A DNA stretch of 64,000 bases. It comes from Methyloligella sp. (GTDB lineage Bacteria; Pseudomonadota; Alphaproteobacteria; Rhizobiales; HXMU1428-3). This document shows, in pieces, positions 9,523 through 18,366 of this stretch (position 1 is the stretch's first letter; each line of letters begins with the position of its first letter). The position numbers and the translations under genes are program-made. The notes under the pieces were generated by a model. It had not been told where the DNA came from and made no database searches. It saw only the letters and a list, made by a program, of their open reading frames with translations. Location: positions 369,321 through 433,320 of the forward strand of contig BQJJ01000002.1 of NCBI GenBank assembly GCA_021604645.1, read 5' to 3'.

Positions 9523-10404
9523 CTACCGCTTAAAGTACATCGTCAAAAAGATCTTCAAAGGGTTTAAAGTTGTAATTCCGGCTTCCCCCCTCTGGCGCTC
9601 CCTCAAAGCAGAAGCCGACAAAGACGGAACCAATAACCAACGGGCGAACAAAGCTCTATGCTTGGATGGCACTTTTTTCATATGCGCCTTAATATCCCAG
9701 CTTCCGATCATCAAACCATCAACAAGGTCATCCATAACTTTCGTTTTAGACAATGCTTTAGCACCAGCTCCTTTGTTTAACTCGGAACTAACCTTCTCAA
9801 TAAGAAAGTCCTCATGAAACAAATCATGTTGGCTCATTATATCTTGCGGTAACGGCATGATGTCTCGGTGCAAAAGACCATTTAACTCAGCCAACATAGT
9901 CGCAAGCCCAAAGGCCTTGCCTGCTTCAGAACAAATAAAATCTTGATTATCAAATTGACCATCAGTCAAAATCAAACCTGCCCTTAAAAAACTGCCATAA
10001 CGTTGATCTAATATAGTATGTAATTCACTCTTCGTTTTAACCGGTTCTTTTTGAATCTCAAAACCAAAGCTATCAACAAGTCCGATGAGTTCTTTAAACA
10101 ACTCATCACCTGATTTTTTAAAATAAGGCGCCAAGCCATCAGCTACAGGATGCCCAACACTCTCACCTCGCTGGAGCTTTAACAATTGATCCCGCCACCA
10201 TTGAAGACGAATTTCTCCAAGTAACGGCTCATTCACCTTTATCGATATTTGCTCAACATCCATGAAAAAACCAAAGAGCCAGCTTAAGGCCACACGTTGC
10301 TCCAAGGGAGAAAAACGAACGCTCAAATAACCAGCATAATCATGATGCTTTAAACGCAAAATAATCGCTTCTAACTCGTCTTGATTTTCACCTTGAGGAA
10401 ACAC
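9523..10404 (-). CDS. Squalene/phytoene synthase-like protein, NDUFAF6-type
   Basis: Protein of 293 aa with the trans-isoprenyl diphosphate synthase fold. Recognisable blocks are HDYAGYLSVRFSP, QWWRDQLLKL and GLATMLAELNGLLHRDIMPLP. The aspartate-rich DxxxD motifs of true squalene or phytoene synthases are not evident. This matches the alphaproteobacterial group related to the mitochondrial complex I assembly factor NDUFAF6 rather than a carotenoid enzyme. The start is GTG. A gene for an NDUFAF3-like (Mth938) protein lies directly upstream on the same strand, and secDF beyond it, the arrangement common in Rhizobiales. A role in respiratory complex assembly is an inference from homology and context. 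Confidence 0.8.
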   Translation of the reverse strand: MFPQGENQDELEAIILRLKHHDYAGYLSVRFSPLEQRVALSWLFGFFMDVEQISIKVNEPLLGEIRLQWWRDQLLKLQRGESVGHPVADGLAPYFKKSGDELFKELIGLVDSFGFEIQKEPVKTKSELHTILDQRYGSFLRAGLILTDGQFDNQDFICSEAGKAFGLATMLAELNGLLHRDIMPLPQDIMSQHDLFHEDFLIEKVSSELNKGAGAKALSKTKVMDDLVDGLMIGSWDIKAHMKKVPSKHRALFARWLLVPSLSASALRERQRGEAGITTLNPLKIFLTMYFKR

Positions 10405-10478
10405 TCTTAAACAACCTTTTTATTTTGAACGGCAATTTATTTGAAACTTTCTTAGCTTGCCTTCAAATTACCTCTTAT

Positions 10479-10546
10479 GCGCTTCAGCTGCTCACCAGCA
10501 ACCGCTCTTTTTAGTGGCGCTTCAGTTGCCCACCAGCAACCGCTCT
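10479..10546 (-). repeat. Tandem hairpin repeat, family 2, two units
   Basis: Two 30-nt units (10479-10508 and 10517-10546) are identical at 28 of 30 positions and separated by 8 nt, giving a 38-nt period. Read on the minus strand each unit is a hairpin built on GGTTGC/GCAAC-type arms (the left arm is GGTTGC in both) followed by TGAAGCGC; after one unit CACTAAAAA follows. The same layout occurs at 24991-25028 and 63242-63283 on the plus strand. The unit at 10517 overlaps the stop codon of the Mth938-like gene. Confidence 0.8.
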
Positions 10547-10955
10547 AATCAACAGCAATAAAAGCCGCAGCAACCTTGCGCCCCTCAGCAATTAAAACAT
10601 TATACGTCCGAGCCGCTGCACCAGTGTCCATCACTTCAAGCCATAATCCTTTTCCCGGACCTTCTTCATGTCCTGGTTTAGTTGCAGCATTTTGGAATGC
10701 TTCTTTTAATTCTTTGGAAGGGAAACGCTGTTTATCGCCAGTGCCAAAAATTAAAAATTCATGGGCCTCAGCCTCTTCAAACACCTGTTGAAAATGCTCA
10801 GGTTGAACCTCATCAAATTCAGTGACATCCCACCCATAAATTCCACTTTGCAAAATCAACAAAGATCCCTTGTGGCTCATTTCACCGAAACGAAACCCCC
10901 CATTGCCATAAGCTTCTAACTCAAGAGCTTCAGGGTAATATGCATCATGTTTCAT
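10545..10955 (-). CDS. Mth938-like (NDUFAF3 family) protein
   Basis: Small soluble protein of 136 aa in the Mth938/DUF498 family, which includes mitochondrial NDUFAF3. The pattern GGFRFGEMSHKGSLLIL, then an FLIFGTG core and a C-terminal TYNVLIAEGRKVAAAFIA block is diagnostic. In mitochondria the relative helps assemble complex I; the bacterial role is not firmly known. The chosen ATG at 10955 has a weak GAAAG site and lies 17 nt after the stop of the beta-lactamase gene, so the two may share a transcript. It normally follows secF directly in related genomes; here the beta-lactamase intervenes. A family-2 repeat unit overlaps its stop codon. Confidence 0.85.
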   Translation of the reverse strand: MKHDAYYPEALELEAYGNGGFRFGEMSHKGSLLILQSGIYGWDVTEFDEVQPEHFQQVFEEAEAHEFLIFGTGDKQRFPSKELKEAFQNAATKPGHEEGPGKGLWLEVMDTGAAARTYNVLIAEGRKVAAAFIAVD

Positions 10956-10972
10956 TTCACAACTTTCATAAG

Positions 10973-11797
10973 TTAGCTCGCACAAAAATTCTCTTCAAAC
11001 AATCCACCTTGTTCTAATAAAGAAACAACGATTGATTGACGCAGGCCATATTGCTTTTTTTCTTTTATATCAATATTTAAAGCAAAAAACATAACCCTTT
11101 GCTGAGCTTTTGCCCAACCAATCCACCAACCAATATGTGGTTTATCTTTTCGAAAAGCCAATCCAGTTTTTCCCTTTATTTCAAAACACTTATGTTGTGT
11201 AACAGGCAAAATGTCGCGAACAAAGGCCTGCCCTTTAAGAGAGGCATCTAAGCTCCCTTTATAGAGCTTTTCAAGAAAATCAACCTGCTCAATAGCTGAA
11301 ACACGCAATTCTCCAGATAACCAGAATTTATCTATGCCTCCATCAATTTTCCCATTGCCATAAGACAAACGATTAAGCCAATATTTCATTCTTTGAGAAC
11401 CAATTGATTTAGCAATTCTTTTATAAACCGGAACAGCTGAAACTTTGATCGCCTCATGATATGTTAAATCTCTCTCCCAAGCCTTCAACCATTGTGGTTT
11501 TCCATCCCATTTAAATAAATGGTCAGCTTTCTGCACAGTGCCGGTTTCATAAGCAATCAAACTATGAATAACCTTAAAAGTTGAGGCAGGTATCTTGCGT
11601 TTTTGAGCTCTTTTAAAATCATAAAAATGACGCTGCTCACGGCCAAGCTCCTTGAAAACAACCGTTCCTTGCACGCCTGCTTTTTCAAAAAATTTCTCCC
11701 ATTCAGAATGAGAAACACTCTCATGCGAATGAGCAAAAGCCAGAGAGCCACGAAGTAAAACCAAAAGAACAACCAATAGTCCAAAGAGAAATCTCAT
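10973..11797 (-). CDS. Class D (OXA-type) beta-lactamase
   Basis: Serine beta-lactamase of 274 aa with a signal peptide (about residues 1-22), expected in the periplasm. All class D active-site elements are present: Ser72-Thr-Phe-Lys75, Ser120-Ala-Val122, Tyr146-Gly-Asn148, the omega-loop FWLSGELRVS (158-167) with the tryptophan typical of OXA enzymes, and Lys210-Thr-Gly212. Length is normal for the class. The ATG at 11797 begins the signal peptide; an upstream extension to 11902 has no support. An intrinsic terminator separates it from secF, so it should have its own promoter. There is no transposase or integron nearby, so it looks like a resident chromosomal gene. Spectrum cannot be told from sequence; it could act on peptidoglycan-derived ligands. 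Confidence 0.9.
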   Translation of the reverse strand: MRFLFGLLVVLLVLLRGSLAFAHSHESVSHSEWEKFFEKAGVQGTVVFKELGREQRHFYDFKRAQKRKIPASTFKVIHSLIAYETGTVQKADHLFKWDGKPQWLKAWERDLTYHEAIKVSAVPVYKRIAKSIGSQRMKYWLNRLSYGNGKIDGGIDKFWLSGELRVSAIEQVDFLEKLYKGSLDASLKGQAFVRDILPVTQHKCFEIKGKTGLAFRKDKPHIGWWIGWAKAQQRVMFFALNIDIKEKKQYGLRQSIVVSLLEQGGLFEENFCAS

Positions 11798-11902
11798 ACT
11801 AAAAAACCCGTTAGAAAAAAAGAAAGGAGCCAGAAATACTGTACAAAACAAAAAGTCAAAGAGATGACCGGAACACCGTATCCCAATAACTAACAGACAC
11901 AA

Positions 11903-11928
11903 AAAAGGCGCTGTAAACAGCGCCTTTT
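11903..11928 (-). terminator. Intrinsic terminator after secF
   Basis: An 11-bp stem AAAAGGCGCTG/CAGCGCCTTTT with loop TAAA lies 23 nt beyond the secF stop. On the minus strand it ends in a run of six T, fitting termination of the yajC-secD-secF unit before the beta-lactamase gene. Confidence 0.88.
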
Positions 11929-11950
11929 AAAATAACATTCATAAGCTCTA

Positions 11951-12901
11951 TTAAACTGTGCCAGAAGGTTCTTTAAATTTAGCACCTCCAAGGCCACTCC
12001 AGTCACGTTTCACACCAACAAGCAATAGTACCGGTGACGCAATGAAGATAGATGAATAGGTACCAACCAACACACCCCAGATCATCGCAAAAACAAATCC
12101 GCGGATCACTTCACCACCGAAAACGAACAATGAAACAAGAGCAATCAATGTTGTAACAGATGTTAAAATCGTCCGAGACAGCGTTTCATTAATTGAAACG
12201 TCGAGTAACTCGTTTAGTGGCATCTTTTTAAATTTACGCAAATTCTCACGTACACGGTCATAAACAACCACCGTATCGTTGAGAGAATAACCAACAATCG
12301 TCAGCAAAGCCGCGATGATGGAAAGCGTAAATTCAAGTTGCAACAGTGAGAAAATACCAATGGTCAGCACAATATCATGCACAAGCGCTACAACAGCACC
12401 TAGTGAGAATTGCCACTCAAACCGAAGCCAAATATAAATCAAGACAACAATAATCGCAGTGATCACCGCAATGATACCAGCTTGGGTCAACTCACCAGAA
12501 ACCGTAGGGCCAATAACCTCAGTGTTACGAAATTCATAAGCATCACCCAATGTCACTTTGATTTTATCAAGTGCTTTTTGGTTGGCTTCTTCATCACCAG
12601 ATTGCAATTCAATCCGCACCAAAACATCACGCGGGTCATTAAATTGCTGCACCTGCACATCACCAAAGCCAAGAGCGCCAACTTTTCCGCGTACATCAGC
12701 GATGTCTGCTGGCCCAGCTTTATGACGAACTTCAATCGAAGTACCACCAATAAAATCGATACCGTAGTTCAATCCCTTTGTTGAAAACAAAGCAATCGAC
12801 GCAATCATTGCAATTCCTGAAAGAATGAAAGCAATGTTTCGCATAGAAATAAACGGAATTTTTGTACCACGAGGGACAAAATTTATACCTTTAAACGCCA
12901 T
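11951..12901 (-). CDS. secF: Protein translocase subunit SecF
   Basis: SecF, 316 aa, inner-membrane partner of SecD that uses the proton gradient to assist late stages of Sec-dependent export. TM1 (about residues 20-43) is followed by the signature GLNYGIDFIGGTSIEV, a periplasmic domain (about 60-140), then five membrane helices containing GYSLNDTVVVYDRVREN. The start is preceded by GGGGAT. It begins 12 nt after the secD stop and forms one unit with secD, closed by an intrinsic terminator. Confidence 0.97.
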   Translation of the reverse strand: MAFKGINFVPRGTKIPFISMRNIAFILSGIAMIASIALFSTKGLNYGIDFIGGTSIEVRHKAGPADIADVRGKVGALGFGDVQVQQFNDPRDVLVRIELQSGDEEANQKALDKIKVTLGDAYEFRNTEVIGPTVSGELTQAGIIAVITAIIVVLIYIWLRFEWQFSLGAVVALVHDIVLTIGIFSLLQLEFTLSIIAALLTIVGYSLNDTVVVYDRVRENLRKFKKMPLNELLDVSINETLSRTILTSVTTLIALVSLFVFGGEVIRGFVFAMIWGVLVGTYSSIFIASPVLLLVGVKRDWSGLGGAKFKEPSGTV

Positions 12902-12913
12902 AGAATGATCCCC

Positions 12914-14551
12914 CTATATTGGCATATCAATAGTTTTAGAACTCTGTAAGCGCAGCCACCATGCAACCAACCATCTGGTTAAGACAAATGCGGTAAACAC
13001 AGATGTAATAATACCAATAGACAAGGTCACAGCAAAACCACTTACCGGTCCAGAGCCAAGCCAAAAGAGAATGATCGCCGCCAAAAAGGTCGTGATATTC
13101 GCATCCAAAATGGTTGAAAGAGCTCTGGAATACCCAGACTCAATCGCACTAATCGCCGTTTTACCAGCCCTTAATTCTTCTCGGATCCGCTCAAAAATAA
13201 GCACATTCGCGTCAACCGCCATACCCATAGTAAGAACGATACCGGCGATACCTGGCAAAGTTAAAGTCGCCTGCAGTAGCGAAAGCGCTCCGATAATCAT
13301 TGAAATATTAATGAGAAGAGCAATGTTCGCATAAAGGCCAAATGTGCCATAGGCCAGCAATATAAAGGCTACAACACCAACAAGACCAATAATTGCCGCC
13401 AGCTTACCAGCCGCAATAGAGTCAGCACCAAGGCTCGCATCAACAGTGCGCTCCTCTAGAATAGTCAGTGGCGCTTCCAATGAACCAGAGCGTAATAAAA
13501 TCGCAAGGTCATCAGCAGTAGAGACTGTGAAGTTACCTGAAATCTGCCCTGAACCACCTGTAATCGCTTCTTGAATGGTTGGAGCCGAAATCACTTCACC
13601 ATCAAGAACAATCGCAAATGGACGCCCAACATTGGCCGCTGTCACATCACCAAAGCGCACCGCACCTCGTGAATTCAAACGGAATGAAACAACAGGCCGG
13701 CTTGTTTGCGGACTGATCTCTTGCCGCGCATTCGCCAAATCAGCACCTGTGATTAAAGGCTCATCTTCTAAAATGTAATGTGAAGAATATTGATCTTTTG
13801 ACGGGTAAATTGTAGTCCCAGGCTCAGTTAAACCATCAGCAGCTTCTTCAGCATTTGCGGGGCGTACTACCAAGTGAAACGAAAGCACCGCTGCTTGTTT
13901 CACAACAGCTTTCAATTTATCAGGATCATCAAACCCTGGAACTTGAAGTAAAATCCGGTCTTCGCCCTGGCGTTGAATAGAAGGCTCAGTCGTGCCCAAG
14001 GCATCAACCCGGCGCCGAACAACTTCAATCGCAGAATCAATAGAAGATGATATTTTAGCAGTAATTGCTGGCTCAGAAGGCTTCACAACAATGCGCCCAT
14101 CAGCCGTCTTCTCAACGTCAACATTATTACCAGGCGTTGTGCCAAAAGATGTGGATGGCAGTGGTTGAATAAGCGTCCGGGCCGCTTGATAAGCTTTTTC
14201 CAGATCAGCTGGATCAGAAGGCTTAAACTCAACTCTGTCTTTTTTCGCGCTTAAATCACGATAACGGATAGCTCCAGTGCGAGCACTTCCTTCACGCTTG
14301 CCGCGCAAAGCCGTCCTCACATTGCCGCGCAATATCTTGATTTGCTTCTCAATAAGGAGATCTTTATCCATTTGCAGCAGCAAATGAGAACCACCACGCA
14401 AATCCAAACCAAGGTTCAGTCTTAAATTCTGAACAAATTGCGGGTACTTAGCCAAATCTTTTTCAGGGATTAGGTTGGGGGCCGCACAAAACACACCCAA
14501 AAGGGCAAAGCCCCAAACTATAAATGTTTTCCATCTAGAAAAATGCAGCAT
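12914..14551 (-). CDS. secD: Protein translocase subunit SecD
   Basis: SecD, 545 aa, a six-helix inner-membrane protein with a large periplasmic domain that works with SecF to pull substrates through SecYEG. Visible hallmarks are LGLDLRGGSHLLLQMD after TM1, the P1-domain block VVRRRVDALGTTEPSIQRQGEDRILLQVPG, and the C-terminal GMAVDANVLIFERIREEL motif in the membrane part. Length is normal for alphaproteobacteria. The ATG is preceded by AAAGG. It lies about 75 nt downstream of yajC on the same strand, the standard yajC-secD-secF order. Confidence 0.97.
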   Translation of the reverse strand: MLHFSRWKTFIVWGFALLGVFCAAPNLIPEKDLAKYPQFVQNLRLNLGLDLRGGSHLLLQMDKDLLIEKQIKILRGNVRTALRGKREGSARTGAIRYRDLSAKKDRVEFKPSDPADLEKAYQAARTLIQPLPSTSFGTTPGNNVDVEKTADGRIVVKPSEPAITAKISSSIDSAIEVVRRRVDALGTTEPSIQRQGEDRILLQVPGFDDPDKLKAVVKQAAVLSFHLVVRPANAEEAADGLTEPGTTIYPSKDQYSSHYILEDEPLITGADLANARQEISPQTSRPVVSFRLNSRGAVRFGDVTAANVGRPFAIVLDGEVISAPTIQEAITGGSGQISGNFTVSTADDLAILLRSGSLEAPLTILEERTVDASLGADSIAAGKLAAIIGLVGVVAFILLAYGTFGLYANIALLINISMIIGALSLLQATLTLPGIAGIVLTMGMAVDANVLIFERIREELRAGKTAISAIESGYSRALSTILDANITTFLAAIILFWLGSGPVSGFAVTLSIGIITSVFTAFVLTRWLVAWWLRLQSSKTIDMPI

Positions 14552-14627
14552 GGAAAATGCCTTTCACACCAAAAAGCACAGGAGATAACTTGAAGAACAA
14601 AAAGTACCTCCCGTGCAAAATCTATCA

Positions 14628-14963
14628 TTATTTTTCGTTAACAGGTTCCGTTTTCACGCGAAGTTTTGCAACAGACCCACGCGCAACTCGAACTTTAACC
14701 CCATCAGCAATTTCAACTTGAAATTCATCATCACCAACCACTTTGGTAATTTTGCCGATCAAGCCACCATTAGTCACGATGTTGTCGCCGCGCCGTAAAT
14801 TATCAATCATCTCGCGGTGTTTCTTCATCTGAGTTTGCTGCGGTCTGATAATAAGGAAATACCAAATTGCGATTAGCGGTAAAAACAGCATAACCGTCCC
14901 TAAAATATCACCGGCACCACCGCCACTTGTGGCTGACTGTGCGAATGCAGGAGTTATCAGCAT
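14628..14963 (-). CDS. yajC: Sec translocase accessory subunit YajC
   Basis: YajC, 111 aa, a single-pass inner-membrane protein associated with SecDF and YidC. One membrane helix (about residues 22-42, LGTVMLFLPLIAIWYFLIIRP) is followed by the family motif RPQQTQMKKHREM and a cytoplasmic domain with LRRGDNIVTNGGLIGKITKV. The start has AAGGGAA upstream. First gene of the yajC-secD-secF unit, divergent from the DUF815 ATPase gene. Confidence 0.95.
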   Translation of the reverse strand: MLITPAFAQSATSGGGAGDILGTVMLFLPLIAIWYFLIIRPQQTQMKKHREMIDNLRRGDNIVTNGGLIGKITKVVGDDEFQVEIADGVKVRVARGSVAKLRVKTEPVNEK

Positions 14964-15211
14964 AAAATTCTATTCCCTTTATAAATCTTCGATGAACGTT
15001 TAACACAACCGAAAGCCTGAATTGAGAGCCTCTGGTCAGCAAAAACTGAATATAACCTCTTGAGCTTCCATTGCAAGAGAAGCATGAACTTCTATACTGC
15101 GAAATCAATGAAAAATCTCGAAAATTAACCCATATGATGAATACCGAACCAATAAATTTAGGAATTAACCCATAAGTTAAGCAAAACGGCCTAGAAGATG
15201 AGCAACACCAT

Positions 15212-16093
15212 ATGACAAAACCCGACAATATCGCGAAAGACCTTGCCCGAATAGCAGACGCATTAGAACGTTTGAGCCCAAAACCAGCCCAAATCCCTCA
15301 CTTTTCACATACAAATGGTGAAGCAAAAGGCTATTTATGGGAAGGCGACAGCAAGTCGTTCACTCCCATTAAGCAAATTAACTATATCGAGCTTAATCTA
15401 CTCATCGGCATTGATGATCAAAAACAAAAGCTGCTCAACAACACAAGAGCTTTCGCAAAAAAGCGACCCGCCAATAACGCCCTCCTTTGGGGCGCAAGAG
15501 GAATGGGCAAAAGCTCACTGATCAAATCAATTCATAATGAAGTCTCAAAGGAAATATCAAAAGAAAAATCAGAACACCCGCTCATCCTCATTGAAATCTT
15601 GCGAGAAGATATCACCACACTCAATGAATGTTTGAGAATTTTAAAAAACCAGGACGCTCAATTTATTCTTTTTTGTGATGACCTCTCATTTGAGCAAAAC
15701 GATGCCTCCTACAAATCTTTAAAAGCCATGCTCGAAGGCGGCATTTCAGGCAAGCCCTCAAATGTGATTTTTTACGCCACTTCAAATCAACGCCATCTCC
15801 TAGCCCGCGATCAAAGCGAATATAATCAAAAAGATTACATCCACAACAATGACCTCTCAAATGAGAAAATCTCTCTCTCAGACCGCTTTGGCCTATGGCT
15901 TGGCTTTTACAATTGTGACAAAGCTCACTATGACGAAATCGTCAAAACCTACGCGAAAGATCTTGATATAAAATTAGATACAGACGAGCTGATAAAAAGA
16001 GCCCACCTCTGGACGATCGAACGCGGCAGCCGCTCTGGCCGTGTCGCCCGTCAATTCATCGAACATTTATTGGGTGAGTTGGGGGCAAGTTAA
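15212..16093 (+). CDS. DUF815 AAA+ ATPase
   Basis: Cytosolic P-loop ATPase of 293 aa in the DUF815 group. Walker A is GARGMGKSS (residues 94-102), Walker B is FILFCDDLSFE (about 151-161), and ATSNQRHLL provides a sensor-like block. A GRVARQFIEHLL segment closes the domain. The biochemical role is unknown. In many Rhizobiales this gene lies between yajC and the nlpD-like peptidase gene, which fits here except that about 4.4 kb of accessory genes has been inserted on its distal side. It is transcribed divergently from yajC across a 248-nt gap holding both promoters. Confidence 0.88.
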   Translation: MTKPDNIAKDLARIADALERLSPKPAQIPHFSHTNGEAKGYLWEGDSKSFTPIKQINYIELNLLIGIDDQKQKLLNNTRAFAKKRPANNALLWGARGMGKSSLIKSIHNEVSKEISKEKSEHPLILIEILREDITTLNECLRILKNQDAQFILFCDDLSFEQNDASYKSLKAMLEGGISGKPSNVIFYATSNQRHLLARDQSEYNQKDYIHNNDLSNEKISLSDRFGLWLGFYNCDKAHYDEIVKTYAKDLDIKLDTDELIKRAHLWTIERGSRSGRVARQFIEHLLGELGAS

Positions 16094-16367
16094 ATAAACA
16101 ATTTCAGCTGACGACCCAAAGTTGGTGATCCCAAAACATTCTTTTCACTCTATTATATTTAGATCAATAGAAATCTGTTTGGCTTTCTTGGTTAGAAAAC
16201 AAACTATCTATTAGCGATAATTCAGCATGTATTTAAAAAGCCCACTCAATATTCTGATACATAGTTTGCGATTAAACCTAATGAAGTTTATTCAAAAAAG
16301 CTGAATACCTGCGGACATAAATAAATGCATCACAGGATTTATAACAAGAAATCATGGGGGAGACATT

Positions 16368-16763
16368 ATGCCTAAATCAATAGCCATTGGATTCACATCA
16401 GGAGCAATTGGTGGATTAGCAAACGTGCTATTTCTAACCATAATGACATTTATAGGAATACAATCTTTTATTGATCCAGGAAATATACCAGCGTTCAAAG
16501 CATTCCTTTATAAACAAATGGTATGGGGAGGATTCTGGGGCATCATCATGGCTATGATTTATATGCCGAAAAATTGGTTACTTCGAGGTATCATTTTTGG
16601 TTTAATTACAGCTGCTGTTGTTTTCTTTTACATATTGCCAACGAAAGGCTTGGGCATAGCCGGCCTGGAAAAAGGGATCCATATTCTCCTCTTGGTCCTT
16701 GGAGCTGATCTAACATGGGGGATTGTAACAAGCTTTTTTGTTAGCCATTTCAATTCAAAATAA
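16368..16763 (+). CDS. Four-helix hypothetical membrane protein
   Basis: Predicted inner-membrane protein of 131 aa with about four hydrophobic helices (residues 5-30, 50-65, 72-90 and 103-125) and conserved-looking glycines in the first (SGAIGGLANVLFL). No family is recognised. The start is well supported by GGGGGAGA 5-6 nt upstream of the ATG. It is a single gene followed closely by a 13-bp hairpin. Function unknown. It belongs to the accessory patch between the DUF815 ATPase and the nlpD-like gene. Confidence 0.7.
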   Translation: MPKSIAIGFTSGAIGGLANVLFLTIMTFIGIQSFIDPGNIPAFKAFLYKQMVWGGFWGIIMAMIYMPKNWLLRGIIFGLITAAVVFFYILPTKGLGIAGLEKGIHILLLVLGADLTWGIVTSFFVSHFNSK

Positions 16764-16779
16764 CGAACCAATCAGTCGC

Positions 16780-16814
16780 GTTTCGCCCGAAGCAAACTAG
16801 CCTTCGGGCGAAAC
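16780..16814. terminator. Strong hairpin without T tract
   Basis: A perfect 13-bp stem GTTTCGCCCGAAG/CTTCGGGCGAAAC with a 9-nt loop begins 17 nt after the stop of the small membrane protein gene. There is no T run on either side, so it may protect an mRNA 3' end rather than act as a classical intrinsic terminator. Confidence 0.6.
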
Positions 16815-16874
16815 CTTGAGCCATTCGCCTCAAAGCAAGCAATCAGAGCTCGAAGGCGGCATCTAAAGTTTGTC

Positions 16875-17102
16875 CTACTTCTTCGCCTTCAATTTCTTCA
16901 AACAATCAGCTCCATCTTGAGGAAGCATCATATCAAGGCACTTCTGACGCTTGCTTTTTCTGGCACTATGAGAGCGAGAAACAGTTTCAAACTTTTCAAC
17001 AGAATGAAGATTATTGGACTGAGATTTTATTTTAGCTCCCGCCAGCACAGGAACCGGAAGAGCAATTACTAAAACCATTAGTGCAAAAAATTTCTTATAC
17101 AT
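16875..17102 (-). CDS. Small secreted basic protein
   Basis: Protein of 75 aa with a clear signal peptide (MYKKFFALMVLVIALPVPVL, likely cleavage near residue 21 or 22). The mature part of about 53 residues is basic, with two cysteines in CLDMMLPQDGADCLKKLK that could form one disulfide. No family is recognised. The ATG is preceded by AAAGGAA 5-6 nt upstream, a strong site. The protein should be periplasmic or exported. Function unknown. Confidence 0.65.
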   Translation of the reverse strand: MYKKFFALMVLVIALPVPVLAGAKIKSQSNNLHSVEKFETVSRSHSARKSKRQKCLDMMLPQDGADCLKKLKAKK

Positions 17103-17191
17103 CGTGAATTCCTTTTACTTAAAGTTACCTCCATTAGTCGCAAGGGCACAGTGTCTGGTTCACTATTTTAAGAAATTATGGAGGAAGAGCT

Positions 17192-17251
17192 ATGAAATTT
17201 CACAAGCTAAAAGAGCCCTATGAAAAAATTCACGTAAGAAATCTTAGATGA
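17192..17251 (+). other. 19-codon ORF with strong ribosome binding site, possible remnant
   Basis: An ATG at 17192 is preceded by GGAGG 7 nt upstream and opens a frame of only 19 codons ending in TGA. The leader contains GTCGCAAGGGC, a block also found near 3312. This could be the truncated 5' end of an insertion-sequence gene or a leader peptide. Nothing in the peptide identifies a family. Confidence 0.25.
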
Positions 17252-17308
17252 AGATGCATTGTTTTTATGAGCTGAAATAGTTTCTACTACGCTGAAGCCA
17301 GAGTAATC

Positions 17309-18133
17309 CTAGATAGAATCCGCTTCTTCTTGAGAAGCGCTCGCAACTACCTTGCGGTACATATGCCAACTGGCATGACCTATAACCGGTAGAATAACGG
17401 GTAAGGTGATAAACACACTAATCACAGAGACTAACATACAAAGAGCGATGATAATGGCCCAAACAAACATCGCAAACGGATTGAGCATAACTGCCTTCAC
17501 ACTCGTCGTCATCGCAGTAACAAAGTCGATCTCACGATCTAATAATAAAGGGAATGAAATAACACCAACAGAAAAGACAATAGCAGCCATTATGGCTCCA
17601 ACAAAATTGCCAAGTAAAAGAAAATACAGTCCCTTAGTTGTCGCCAGCGAACCTAAAAAGTTTTCAATCTGAAGCTCTCTTAAGCCAAAGAAAAGCAGAT
17701 ACACAATAAAAGCGTAATTAACCCAGATGAAGAAAGCAAAACCCGTCACAAGCGCCATCCACCCCATATCACGGTCTTGCTGTCGCCAAACAGTCCCAAG
17801 AATAGCTCTCCATGAAAGTGGCTGATTTTTCTCAAGCCGGCGACTGACTTCATAAACCCCAGTGGCTACAAAAGGAGCAATAAAAGCAAACCCAAGTGCT
17901 GCTGGGTAAGCAAAATAAGGCATAGACACAACAAAAAGCAGCCAAAGAAGAAGCCAACCACTCAGCGCATAAACCCCACCAAAAAACAGGCCATATATAG
18001 GAGCCGCTCTAAAATCACGCAACCCAAGCATAAGGCACTCAAAACCAGTGCTGATATTAATTCGGCGAAGATCAGGAATGTCCATAATCCGCGGCGTAAC
18101 GTTTTTCTGCTCTTTAGTATTGTTTTCTATCAT
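17309..18133 (-). CDS. DUF2189 membrane protein
   Basis: Integral membrane protein of 274 aa of the DUF2189 family, with about six helices. The family pattern is visible: GFECLMLGLRDFRAAPIYGLFFGG near the start, then FAFIAPFVATGVYEVSRRLE and, at the end, LPVILPVIGHASWHMYRKVV. The start context is weak. Function unknown. It is a single gene between accessory neighbours, with about 230 nt of AT-rich upstream sequence presumably carrying its promoter. Confidence 0.82.
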   Translation of the reverse strand: MIENNTKEQKNVTPRIMDIPDLRRINISTGFECLMLGLRDFRAAPIYGLFFGGVYALSGWLLLWLLFVVSMPYFAYPAALGFAFIAPFVATGVYEVSRRLEKNQPLSWRAILGTVWRQQDRDMGWMALVTGFAFFIWVNYAFIVYLLFFGLRELQIENFLGSLATTKGLYFLLLGNFVGAIMAAIVFSVGVISFPLLLDREIDFVTAMTTSVKAVMLNPFAMFVWAIIIALCMLVSVISVFITLPVILPVIGHASWHMYRKVVASASQEEADSI

Positions 18134-18366
18134 TCTAGAATTATTACTTAGCTACCACAACGAGGCAAGTAAAAATTTCAATAAAAAATCAGAAATCTTC
18201 TAACATCAGATCAAACCATAAGAAAAAATTTCTTACTAACACAATAGCTTTCGCAACAAGACTGCACGCTAATAAAACTTCTGCAAGGCTCAAAGAGGGA
18301 TAGAAAAAAGCGTGAAGTTCAAATCAATTCTAACTTTTAGCACACAGTTAAACGACATAAGTAAAG

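Noticed and set aside
9523..10404. Carotenoid phytoene synthase
   Set aside because: Aspartate-rich substrate motifs are not evident and no carotenoid genes are nearby; the NDUFAF6-like group fits the context better.
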